Positions 47,501 through 58,281 of a stretch of 64,000 nt of DNA are shown here, one piece after another; the first letter of the stretch is position 1; the number at the start of each line of letters is the position of its first letter. Source of the DNA: Ramazzottius varieornatus (lineage: Eukaryota > Tardigrada > Eutardigrada > Parachela > Ramazzottiidae); the NCBI GenBank assembly GCA_001949185.1, contig BDGG01000016.1, positions 124,001 to 188,000 of the forward strand, given 5' to 3'. The translations under genes were made by a program, and so were the position numbers. The notes under the pieces were generated by a model. It had not been told where the DNA came from and made no database searches. It saw only the letters and a program-made list of their open reading frames with translations.

Positions 47501-50261
47501 GACACCTCTGTCGCGTACTCCAATAATCATATCCTCGCTGTGTTCAACTACATAAAATTCTATATGAATTTCATGAATATTCCTCTCAAACCTAATTAGA
47601 CCCCTACAATACTCGCTATTAAAATTATGTATCTGCTTTTGATATATAACTTTTTTACAAGTTCTTAGAAATGCAGGAATTTTACAAGATTATTTTTCTC
47701 TATTTCATTAAAGCCCTCTTGGGCCGAAAGCGCTTCCATCAAACCTTCACATTCCCAGGAAAGTGTGCTGCTGACCACACCACTGACAGGGTCGACCTTC
47801 AGCTTCCCCAGCTTATCGTTTAGCAGGAAGTATTCCAACTGAGCATTCGCTCCTTCGTCGCGATCAGTGGCGCGAACATGTAGCAGCACATTAGCGTTAT
47901 CCACAGTTTCCGAAGTCTCGATCTCGTAGGAGGAGTTCTCAAACTTAGGATTGTTGTCGTTCACATCTAAGACATGGTCGGATCAACGAAATCAATTACC
48001 AGAAGTTTGTGGAAGCATTTTACTTTTACCGATGACGAAGATAATGATGGTTTTCTCAGTGGTCAGCGCCGGTTGACCCCCGTCCGAAGCAAGCAGAGTG
48101 ACCGTATAATTCTTGGCTTCTTCGTAATCCAGCAGTGTCTTGGTGCGCAGGATATACACAGTTGATGATTCTTGCATCAGTTCAAACTTGTCGACGGCAG
48201 CTGTCAAGTTCAACATGAGTTTTGACGAGTCCACCAAGGCCTCCTCATCACTCACCGACAAACGAGCCACAAAGTGTCCCACTGGAGCATCTTCGACAAT
48301 ATACCTAAAGGGCAAAGTCAGAGAATATGCCGACTACTTCTTTAGTTTTATACTCTGAATTGAGTGTCAGGATTGAAGTTTTAGCGACTTTCAAGCACCT
48401 ACATGCAAGGGACCGCTTGTTTAGCCCGATAAGCAGTATGCAGGTGGGTGGAATCACCAGCATTTTGTTTACCGATCTCTCAGTTATTATAGGACATTAT
48501 TTTCAGAAAGAATTTCGCCATCGCTTACCCGCTGCCGTTGTTGAGAAAGACGACGCCAATCTGTGGGGCTTGATCGTTAACGTTGATGATGTCGATGTAA
48601 ACAAAGGCCGAGCTCTCCAGGACCTGCGTGCCATTGTCACGAGCCGTGACGACCAGCTCGTACGAAGCTTTATTCTCATAATCCAGAACCTTGTTCAGCG
48701 TAAGGACGCCCGTCGACGGGTCAATCTCGAAAAACACTTCGGAGTCGGACTGGCGACGGTTGATCGAGTACTGAATATGGGCGTTTGTTCCCAAGTCGGC
48801 ATCTGTCGCTTCCACCTTCACAAAACGAAACTCAAACATAGTCTTACCGAACGATATTCTCTTAAAATATCGTTTTTCTAGTAGAAAAAACCAGTTTTTT
48901 CTATCTGGGTGAAGTTCATTTGTAAGAGCTCGGCAAACAAGTCGGCAAAATTCCTTTCCCAAGTGGCGCGCGATTTTAGTGTTACTGGCTGGAATAGTGC
49001 GCCACTGGAAACTATGATCTTTTCGAGTTTGTTTACATAGGTCACATTTTGTAATTCCGAAAAACTTGATATATCATGCCATCTTGATGGTTTACCTTGA
49101 GAACGGTAGTTCCAATGGTGGCATTTTCCATGACGGAAGCATAATAGCGGCTTTCTCCAAACAGTGGCGTATTGTCATTATCATCCTACAATTAAACAAG
49201 ATTAATTTGTTTACACGCAGAAGACAGAATTCAAAAACACCCGTTCAAAATTACCTCGAGAGTGATGTCGACCATCAGGCGTCCACTCCGAGGTGGATTT
49301 CCGCCGTCAAAAGCTTCGACGGTGAGGAGATAGTACTCAATGGTCTCACGGTCCAGAACGCCATTGATTTCCAGATCCAAGTACAGAATGCCGTCGCGTC
49401 CTCGTCGCGAGGACAGGCGAAAGACGTTGTTAATGTTACCGGAAACGATTTCGTAGCGTTGCGTGGTGTTGATCCCCACGTCGGCATCGGTGGCCGGCGG
49501 GAGACTTCGTCGCGAATCCCGCGGCTGGCTCTCGCTAAACTGAATCTTGACCAACTCTAAAACACCAAGAAAACCCAATCAAAAGCATGCCCAAAACAAA
49601 ATCAAGTTTCAAAACTCTGCTGATAAACCAGAACCGCTTGAGAAACATGCACAAATATCCAGCAAAAAATATGATGACGTCGAGGTTTGAATTTTTTCTG
49701 TTGCATTTTAATTTGAAATAATTTGAGAGTTTGTCAACGAGCAATGCTTATTCCGCTCATCAGATTGACGTAGGAATTTCGTTTTTTATATGTGACTATG
49801 TGAAAATATACCTTCTCTGAAAACTGGGCTGTGGTCGTTGATGTCCCTGACGGTGACCTTGACGCGGATATTGGATCCACCCATCAGAGGGACCGCCATG
49901 AAGGAGTAAAAGTCCGTCACTTCGCGGTCCAGCGCAATTCTAGCCCGAATCTCGCCCGTGTTCTCGTTGATGGCCAGATCGCGATCGACATTCTCTTGGT
50001 AGGACATGATAATATAGGGCGGTTTGGGAATTTCTTCTAAAACCAAATCTGAATTTTGCTATATTCAATATTTCAGTTCGGATAACTCAATTTCCTATTA
50101 CCTTGCGAGATCGAGGCGGACACGTCGATTCTACCGATGAGCGTTCCAGGTGACGTCCCTTCGTCCACCACAAAGTCTTGCATGATATCGGCGCAAGATG
50201 ACCGCAATGAGGCCAGCAGCACCAACAACACACCGTGGACAATTATCCACAGATGCTCCAT
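28390..50261 (-). CDS. ds: Dachsous-like giant cadherin
   Basis: Large atypical cadherin, in other animals the partner of Fat in planar cell polarity and Hippo signalling at the plasma membrane. The first exon gives a signal peptide (MEHLWIIVHGVLLVLLASL). About 27 cadherin repeats follow by my count, each with DxNDNxPxF and DxDxGxN calcium motifs. Dachsous proteins usually have 27 and no EGF or laminin G domains, and none are seen. Repeat 2 contains GRDGILYLDLEINGVLDRE. The membrane helix is VIIGVAVGIVVLVVVLLL (about 29400); the cytoplasmic part has SGRGSAEDDEVRTM and a C-terminal exon ending at 28390. Repeats 6-8 are divergent. Exons are split by many short introns plus one of about 8.2 kb. 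Dachsous assignment is by architecture and motifs. Confidence 0.88.
29605..29735. repeat. CAAGTGGCGCAC palindromic MITE, copy 9
   Basis: One of the best preserved copies, in a dachsous intron. Ends ACATGGGAGCTCGG ... CCGAGCTCCCACATGT; core CCAAGTGGCGCACGTC ... GCGTGCGCCACTTGGG. Confidence 0.92.
30273..30497 (-). other. 225-nt stop-free, in-frame intron of the dachsous-like gene
   Basis: Donor GCAG|GTATCC and acceptor TTTTAG|GTGATG join QYSIAG to DEGSSAFEIEP, restoring a cadherin repeat. The intron length is a multiple of three and the frame runs through without a stop, adding 75 residues with a hydrophobic patch if retained. Confidence 0.7.
33846..33971. repeat. CAAGTGGCGCAC palindromic MITE, copy 10
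   Basis: In a dachsous intron. CTCAAGTGGCGCACTTTCCC and GAACGTGCGCCGGTTAAG arms; outer ends diverged. Confidence 0.82.
37735..37866. repeat. CAAGTGGCGCAC palindromic MITE, copy 11
   Basis: In a dachsous intron. CCCAAGTGGCGGACGTTTAC and CGTGCGGCACTTGGAAAGAC arms; right end TTTGCCGAGCTCCCA. Confidence 0.9.
43592..43720. repeat. CAAGTGGCGCAC palindromic MITE, copy 12
   Basis: In the 8.2-kb dachsous intron. Ends GGGAACGTCGGTAAATG ... CATTTGCCGACGTCCC; right core CGTGCGCCACTTGGAAAAAC. Confidence 0.88.
45062..45179. repeat. CAAGTGGCGCAC palindromic MITE, copy 13
   Basis: In the 8.2-kb dachsous intron. CAGGTGACGCACATTTTC and GAGTGCGCCACTTGGAAAAC arms; outer ends GTGACGTGGG / CTCACGTC. Confidence 0.85.
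48922..49047. repeat. CAAGTGGCGCAC palindromic MITE, copy 14
   Basis: In a dachsous intron near the 5' end. Left end AAGAGCTCGGCAAACAAG; core CCCAAGTGGCGCGC ... GTGCGCCACTGG. Confidence 0.88.
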
Positions 50262-51947
50262 CTTCCCTTCTAACTGCGTTGTTTTCTTAACAACCCATCA
50301 TTCCTCAACCTGTCCCCACCGACTCCACGGTCGCTTGACAATTCACCCAGCGAAAGATCCCGAAGAAATCTCTACAAACCAAACGCACAAAATGTCTTTC
50401 CATCAAGAACAATCATTCCAACGTAAAAATATCCACACAGTAAAATCAGACAAAATTAGTTACAGTTATACGGTATTTCTCCCAATTTTCCGGTGGTAAT
50501 GCACAGATTGACTGCAGAGAGTAAAGTTAAATTCCACGGATAAATAAGTGTGGTGGAATAACTGGCGCAAAATCGATGGATGAGTATTCCGAACCGATAT
50601 TGCAATATTTACAAGATATCGCCGTGCCAAAACGTTTTCTCTTGATAGAAAATTTGTCGGAGGTTTACTGTACAAAATAACGAGCTGCAGGAGGGCCTAA
50701 AAGGCCAGCAAATTATCGAAAATTGAGTGAGCAACTGACTGGCTATGATCGAGGCGACCCTTCCGTCCTTCCGTTCGCCTTTGATCGACTCTTCACTACA
50801 GCACTATTCCAAAAACGAGAAAGAAGACAAGCTGAGCGTAGAACAAGCTTCAAAGGCCGACGGGCAGCTCTGTCAGACGAAGATAAAAGGGTTGCTTGTA
50901 CAATCGACAGAAAGGAAGTGAAGGCAACGAGGAGTGAATACAAAGCTCACCATCGAATCGTCGACGCGATGACCACTGACCATAACCGTCTTCTTCTTCG
51001 CTGCCTCTGCTTCTTCTTCCAAGCAGCCTGAGACGCCTTTCCCTCAACAGGTGCCTTCAGCTTTCCCTTCCATCCAGTTCAGATTCTTCATTCTTCTTTC
51101 CGCTTGACTTGATACCTTTTCGTCGTTTCGTCCATAGACTCAGTGTGCGCATCTGCCTGCAGTCTCGACTGGTTTGGACAATGGTCATCTTCTTCTTTTG
51201 CCATCCGCTGGAACGAATTAATGAGCACCCTGGAACAGAAAGGAAAGTGTCTTGTAAATTTCACAGTGAGAGATTAAGTTTCGTGAACCATAAAATCAAA
51301 ACTAAGGCTAACGCTGCAAACATGCTGACTGGCCATGGCAGCGATCGCGGATCACCCAGAGCCTGGTTTCGTTTTCCCGGAGCATGTTAAGGACTAAGGA
51401 AGCATTACCGGAAGTCGACGTCAAGATTCAGGAACCCAGGGAGTCAGGGACACTCAACGCACTCGAGTCCTCGTCCAAGGGCCGGACTCTAGACCTTACT
51501 GTATGACGGGTTGACCAGTCAAACCGTGATCGGATCGGCTCTCGGTCCGGTTGTTATCCGTACAAGCGTGGGCAGTGGGGTCGTGGTTCGTCGGTTCCGC
51601 TCTGTGCAGTATGCTTTGATTGATTTCATGATAAAATTGATCAACTTTTCCTTCTGAAGTCTTCTGATTATTTTCGATTTTTGCAGAATCGATTCAATGA
51701 TTCCTTCAATTGAAATTCGAACTCTTCCTCCTTTTTGAGTGTTCGCACTTTCGGAATCTGGATTCCAGATTCTGTAGTCTTGTTGGGAGCACAGCTCTAT
51801 GATCCTCTTCATCCACACTACAGCGCTGATAATCATACTGTTTCTCCATCTCTGAATGTCTAATCGTTGGGCTTTGTTTTTGAACCAGCCGATGGTGTTC
51901 CTCTTGATGTCGATCTGTAAGTTGGGTGGTCGAGCTTTCTAGGTGCA
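50262..51947. other. Divergent intergenic region
   Basis: Separates the divergently transcribed dachsous-like and Tudor genes and probably holds both promoters and 5' UTRs. Open frames such as 50723-51031 are rich in Arg/Lys but carry no recognisable domain. Confidence 0.45.
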
Positions 51948-54423
51948 ATGCAGCAGCAGCAGAAATCTTTTGGCGTAAAAGATCCCAAATTATCTTTGAA
52001 TGCCACATTGGAACGGTATGAGAGGCTAGGTGTTCCAGCCACCAGCGCCACCAACGGATTTCCTGTGCGCCCGCAGTCTGCCCAAGGAAACAACTCAACT
52101 TCTCCTCTTGAGCAGCCAGAAGTTCCGTCTTCCGTGATCGCTCCTCCAGAAGAACACAGCCTTCCCGTTCGCCCTTAGAGTACCGTACCTTTATCTGCTG
52201 ACGTACGACAGATGCTGAGCTTTGCTTGCCCTTCTGTTCCGTACACGCCGCGGCCGGTGTCGTCCGCCGGCATGGCTCCCTTCAAGTTTCCAAATTACGT
52301 TAACCACCATCGTCCGAACGAGCTTTCTGCCGCTGTGAAACGCTTCAGCGCTCTGCGATCGCCTAGCCATTCCTCATCCTCTAACCACAGCATCCACCAG
52401 AATGGCTTCAACCACAAGAACGATGCTCACGATGATCGGCTGAACAGCAACTACGAGAAGATGGACATTAGAGGTGGGATTCGATGTTGTGACTTTCTGC
52501 ACTTTGAACACATGGAGGCAGTGCGCTAGGTTATACCAAATGCACGCGGTGCAACTGCAGGCTAATGGGAGAGTTTCGAGCATTGCCACCTTGCCACGCC
52601 TAAACCGGCACTTGTTTTTATTAGATTGGCTTGTGTTTCTGCTTTCTGCTTCCTCACTTTTCTCTCCTAAAACTGATCGTGCTGCGTCTGGTTTCGTTGC
52701 AGTCATGTCAAGTTCATCTGGAAGTGGAGGTTCGAGCAAAGGACTTCAGCAGAACAAAGTGCCGAATGGCGTTCAAGATCTCCATTCAGGAACGGAAGGC
52801 AAAACTTCGAGCTCCGGGTACGAGACTTGTTCTTCGTCCAGCTTTTTCCGCCGTTTCGTCCAGACACAGCAGGCAGTCACTCATACTCCTCCAGAAATTA
52901 GAGCACAAACAGAAGCTCAAGCAGTAACCCTAGTTCAGGCAGAAAGTGAGCCCGAACCAGACACTCAGAATACAGTGACAGAAAACATGGATCCTCGCAG
53001 TTACTTCAGTCGTAGTTCTGCCAGCTCTCGCGCATCTGATCATTCGAGCAACTCTTGCTCATCCACACAAGTGAACCACGTAGAGTCCGGCATGAAGGCC
53101 TTCGCTATCACTCCCGGTTTGAACGGTCTTTCGAAACCCATTCCGAAAAGCTTCGAGAGTAACGAAGGAATACACAATGGCTACGCCACGTTTGCTCCCG
53201 ATGGCTCGGCGGTGTATGTTTCGGGACCTGCTTCTTCCAGTCAAGCGCCGGAAGTTCACCTTGAAGGCAAGTCTTCGGGAAAGCGTTCGCTGATCCTGGA
53301 GCGCGAGATGAAGGAGGTTGGAGTGGGGTCAGAGCCGCACGTTGAGCAGAATTGCTACTGGTTCGGCAAGGCTCACCCGAAGTTAATCCAGAGCTACAAG
53401 AAAGGCGACATCTTGCGGGTCCACGTCGCTAATACGATCCTCGATCCGAAGCACCTGTTTCTTGTCCACGACGAAGATCTTACATTCGGTGAGTAAACAG
53501 TGGCTTGAATTTTAGAAGGACCTTATCACACTAGCAACATTATACTTATCTAACGTGTCTTTTCCGTTCCAGATGCCAAGATCAAGGAGATGTCTGAGCA
53601 GATGAAGGCTCGGGAAGAATGGCAGATTCGCTTTCGGGAACCTCCTGCTTTAGATAGTGTCGTTTGTGCTCGTTGTCCCTCTCGCAGTAAGCTGGTTTTG
53701 TAAAGACACTTTGATACTTGTAGAACCTAGTATAATTCTTGGTGACTGGAGTTTGTAAAACTTTGAATATTGTATTCTGTAGCCGTCTCTTGACAGATTA
53801 CGAGTGGTACCGAGGTATCGTCTTCGCGCAACAAGCAGCTAGCGTCTCCGTCTTCTTCGTGGACATTGGTGAGACTGCCAAAGTATGGCTGGACGACTTG
53901 CGAGCTATATTTAAGTCCGTGATCGACGTTCCACGGCAGACCGTCTTTGTGGAACTCGAAGGTGCGTTGAGCTTCGAAAGTCCTATGGTTATTTGGGAGC
54001 TCGGCAAAGAAATTCATCTAGATTGTCTTTCGAAGTGACGCATGTATGCAGTTTTATCGGATGGTACCATGCGCCACTTGAACAACGAACTTGTGTTTGT
54101 TCGCCAAGATGCCATCTGTTAATTTTTCTCTCGGCTTGCTTTTCAGAAATTGGTGCATGTTTCTGTTCCATTCATCTATGTACTGGATCTTGATAGGTAT
54201 CGACGCTGTCAATACGGGATACTACTCAGACGAGACGATCGCCGTAACAAGGAACCAAGCCTTGCAAGGTAAAAACTTCAGGCTGATTGTGACTGATGTC
54301 CGTGGTCACGACATTTGGGGTAAACTTTACTTGGAGACCACGAACGGCGGCGTCGGGCTTCCGATTTCTGAGCTGTATAAGCAATTCGGTATCACCGATA
54401 TGAAGAAAGAGGATCTAAACTAA
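51948..54423 (+). CDS. Extended Tudor domain protein
   Basis: Exons 51948-52133, 52179-52473, 52703-53488, 53573-53686, 53797-53961, 54197-54423; phases agree. The N-terminal 420 or so residues are low-complexity (Ser, Pro, Gln). The C-terminus is an extended Tudor domain: ILRVHVANTILDPKHLFLVH, then a linker helix, then LDSVVCARC...YEWYRGIVFAQQ...VSVFFVDIGETAKVWLDDL and a closing SN-like half. Such domains bind symmetrically dimethylated arginine, typically on Piwi/Vasa-type partners in germ granules. Where most Tudors have FVDYGN this has FVDIGE, so one aromatic cage position is lost and methylarginine binding is uncertain. The first intron is only 45 nt with a weak donor (TCC|GTGATC), so the N-terminal join is the least sure part. 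MITE copy 15 lies in the last intron. Confidence 0.8.
53994..54115. repeat. CAAGTGGCGCAC palindromic MITE, copy 15
   Basis: In the last intron of the Tudor gene. Left end GGGAGCTCGGCAAAGAAA; core GAAGTGACGCATG ... CATGCGCCACTTGA. Confidence 0.85.
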
Positions 54424-56435
54424 GCTGAGAACTGAAGTTTCAGCTTAATCTTGAACAGACGTTAGTGTCGTTTTTGTTTGATGTTTTCTACAAACTTCTT
54501 TCCTGTATTGTTGTTGTTCTTTTCCTCCTCGTCAATATGGGAAGGACCCACGGGCTTTCTTTTCGCACAATGATGGTCGAAGAACCGACAATCCGTTTAC
54601 TTCTATCCATTCTCACAGAGTCACAACCATCGCGTGCCTTTTTCTTTGCTCACCAGCGACAAATCTTTCTGAAAACATGTTGATACGTCTACCTTCATCT
54701 CAAACGTGAACGTTGCCATAAAAACTAGCTTTCATCTTTCGCCTTCATGAATAAATCTGCTCTAACGGCAAATGTTTTGTGTAATAGTACAAACGAGCAG
54801 CGGAACCACTCGGTGAACTGCTCAGTCCGCAAGTTTCTGTGAAGCGTGTCGTTACAGTCGCCGTTAAAGTCCAAGGCAAACGGATCGCTCGGTTTATTTA
54901 CATCTCTTTACACGGATACAGCCGCGAAAATCACGAGGATATACTTTTCCCATGACGGACCTTTCTAGTACTTTACGTGTGAAAGCTCTCTATCTTACAT
55001 TGCACTAAATACATTACAACCTCAATTTTAATTTCCTCCAATATTTTCCAGGATTCCCATTCTGCCATCATGGAAGTGGAACGGGCTCAATCGCCACACC
55101 GGAAGTTTAGCCCAGTCTCCTTCCTAGCATCAGTCGGTAAGAGTCCTGGCTCCTCATGGAATTTAGTTGGAGTAACGACTCGGGTTATCAGCCGAAAGTG
55201 TTTGCCTCTGGCGTGCAGTCACTGTCTGTTATGGGTTAGCGTCACCCCATGGTCTTCCTTCACTTGCTTGTATCTCCTGGTACCGTCGTCCGATTCGAAG
55301 ATTCTTACCATTTAGAGCACACTGTACACTTTCTGGTCACGTGATCATCGTCTCGCGACTTCAGTCAATCAAGCGGTAAGTATGAGTGGTTTCGACAAGG
55401 AAATAAGGGACATTTTTGGGTCCTGCTCCGCGTCACGTGACTGGTTTAGTGATAAGTCTGAACGGGCAGAATGTAGCGAAAACATCGTTCTGCTGATCGC
55501 ACCATAAGAGATTTCCAGCAAAAACGAAAGTTGTTCGAAGCGAAGCTGTTTCGCACATGAAGTACGTTGCAAAGTAGGCTGTAGAGCCCATACGGATAAC
55601 GGAAAAGTTTCGTGCGAACTTTTATGTGACGCTGACCCATGACGATGGCTGTATTATTGGCTACTGGATCCGCGCCGGAAGCTAGGTGTAAGAATGGAAA
55701 ACTTCCCTTTCGGTAATGTCATAAATGTTCGAAAAACGCAAACAGTGCACAAGTTCAGCATCGGACAATCGTTTCCCGGTTTAGATTTGCGAACTCACGT
55801 TCCCGCGATGACGATGCGGCGCGAGACTAGCGACCCGGAAACGGAAAAACCACTGCGTTGAACGATGCAGATGAAATAAATCAAACAAGTTAGCTTTATG
55901 GGATCTCGAAATAGGAATTGAGGCTGTGCACTTATTTGCCATCGCGACCAGAACACCCATTTCTACTGAAAGACTTTTAGTCACCCAAAAATAGATTGAT
56001 TTTCTCTTCTTGTTCTTCCGCTCAGTTGCTCTTTTCCTTCTCCTCGACTGCGGCTCAAGTTCTTTCCTTCCGTCTTCCTATCCAGGTTGAAGACGAGCTG
56101 TGTTCATCGAAGTCTGGTCATGTCTAGTTGACTTGTATGATCGACGACTACCAAAACACGATCGCGTTGAAGGACTGGGAGGAAAGCAAACTTGATTCAT
56201 ACTACCCTTAAACGTGATTTAATCATTATGTGATTTTTCTGTCGCGCACGAGAATGTGGCTCGAACGCAGGGGTGACTGTGGGAGGATTTGGGTTCGGGA
56301 AATCGTTTCGTGATATTTATTTACGATTGATTTGGGCAATCAGTCGAGGCTGACACAATCGTGTCGTATCTAGTTTATTAATTCGTTATCCTTGTTTGTC
56401 CATATCCTTCCTGAAAGGAAAGGCCGTGAGGAGCA
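54424..56435. other. Intergenic, with a possible short exon
   Basis: Holds the 3' UTR of the Tudor gene and upstream sequence of the LysM gene. An ATG at 55070 opens MEVERAQSPHRKFSPVSFLA and meets a good donor (TCG|GTAAGA) near 55138. It may be an alternative first exon, but I could not link it to a downstream acceptor. No other feature seen. Confidence 0.4.
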
Positions 56436-57617
56436 ATGGCTGACTATGGGTGGTCATTCAGTCTCGAAGAAACTACCTCTATAGGTAACATCGCGCGACG
56501 GCAAGGCAAAAGTTACGGCACAACCACTCGGAACTTCGACGGAAACGAAATGTACATTACACACACCATTTGCTCAAGTGATACTCTCCAAGGAATCGCC
56601 CTCAAGCATGGAGTCAGCGTAAGTATACCTTCTTCTAATCTCAACACGTACTCCTGAGAAGGACGCCCCGAAAAACGTAAAGCGAAATTTTTATGGTTTG
56701 ATGTTTACCCTGCGTCCGTTGTTTGATTGTTGATTGATAAAACCGAGACAAGTCACTTTGACATAATGACGTGACAGAAACAAGGCCGTGCCTAATGTTG
56801 AATTCCAGACGTCATGTGCGAGTTATGTTGGGTGTTTGGAATGTGGGCCTTCCGGCTGGAAATACTTCGCTGAGTGGAGTTCTCTCGACCTTGTTTAATC
56901 TCCACTTCAACATACGCTGACCTCCTGACGAAGCATGTTCTCAACCTATATTTCATTCCAGATGGAGCATTTACGGAGGGTGAACAAACTGTGGGCTTCG
57001 GACTCTATCCACCTTCGGAAGCTCTTGCTCATCCCCATCGCCGTCCCCCTGGATAGCTCCACCTCGCGCAGTAGCAGTCGCTCGGACAACGGCTCGCCAG
57101 CTACTGGCAGTCCCGAACCTGTCTTCCGCGACTCCAACTTCCCGGCTGGCTCGCGGGAGAATCCGCTGAACAAGGTGGAAGCCATGCAGCTGTTAAAGAG
57201 CTACGATAACACGGACCGTCCGGGAACGCCTGACAGCACGTCCACTTCCAGCAGCGATGCTACCCTGCCTTCCGAACCTGTCCTCCAAACTCCCATGGAC
57301 TTTTTCGCCCGCATGGACCAGTCCATTGCTTCGTGCAGGAAAAACACCGAAGAAACAGCGTCAAACTGGAGGTTGGTCTCAGTTTCCTGATACAATTTTG
57401 CAGCCGGTAGTTGAAGTGTTTTCGTTCGTTTTGCAGTTCGAGGTCCTATTCACAGGATCAGGCGGACTCCTCCAGCCTTTCAAACAGCAGAAAGGGCTCA
57501 CTGAACTCCAATGGAGGTGGTAGGTCGCCTTCATGGGGACGGGTGGTGAAAGTGCGGAAGACTGCGGGTGGCGAGCTGCAGCTGGAAGGCGTGGATAATA
57601 TGGTTTTTGAGCTGTAA
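56436..57617 (+). CDS. LysM domain protein (LYSMD1/2-like)
   Basis: Exons 56436-56618, 56962-57371, 57437-57617, total 258 codons including the stop. The single LysM domain is split by the first intron: ITHTICSSDTLQGIALKHGV then MEHLRRVNKLWASDSIHLRK and LLLIPI. This matches the animal intracellular LYSMD family, whose role is unclear. There is no signal peptide, so the product is likely cytosolic. The rest is Ser-rich and probably disordered, with a short C-terminal block WGRVVKVRK. The start is the first ATG of the open frame and fits the family's short N-terminus. Confidence 0.88.
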
Positions 57618-58281
57618 GTCTGTGACTGTGAATTTAACTGTGATGTTAATCTTAGTTTTCAGGGTGAAAAGACCCTCTCCCGGTGCCACAAGCGATATGT
57701 ACAATTGTTTTACTTTTAGAAGCTTTGTGCTTGGTTGTGTTATGATTAATACAGTCGATCTGATCTCCCCTTCAGTGGCCGTGGGTTAGATTTTGGGGCG
57801 GCAATTCTTTGCGAATGTATACATATGACACTTCGCTCCAGTGAAATGCTATGCGTACTCGCTTTCTGTGCGGTTGTTAACCGAGCAAAATTATAAAGCA
57901 CACTGTTTGGAACGGGTACGTACTGCGAAGGGTGTTTCATGTCAGATCGAAGTATAGTGATTGTCGTTTCGATGATTGACTATGAAACTCTACAGTTGAA
58001 CTGGGTCTTTCTGTCACTCATCATTCATCACGATCCGATCGCGACTACGGTCTACTCGATCAACGACGCTACACTTCCTTATGAAGTTAGGCCTGAGCAG
58101 GCATGGGAAGATCGCCTCGCACGAGCTTCCTTATTATCGATCGAGTAGAATGTTTAGAGAGGTTGCTGCAAGTCGCGCGCTGCGGGTTAGCCGTTCACAC
58201 ACGACTTCGAAGTCAACCAGGCGAACATATTTACAGCATGCTGGAAGCTAGTTTTTCGGATGCGTGGGTTTTGTTGGAAGA
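57618..58281. other. Intergenic region
   Basis: About 660 bp between two same-strand genes, with no recognisable coding sequence or repeat. It should contain the LysM gene 3' UTR and the phosphatase promoter. Confidence 0.45.
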
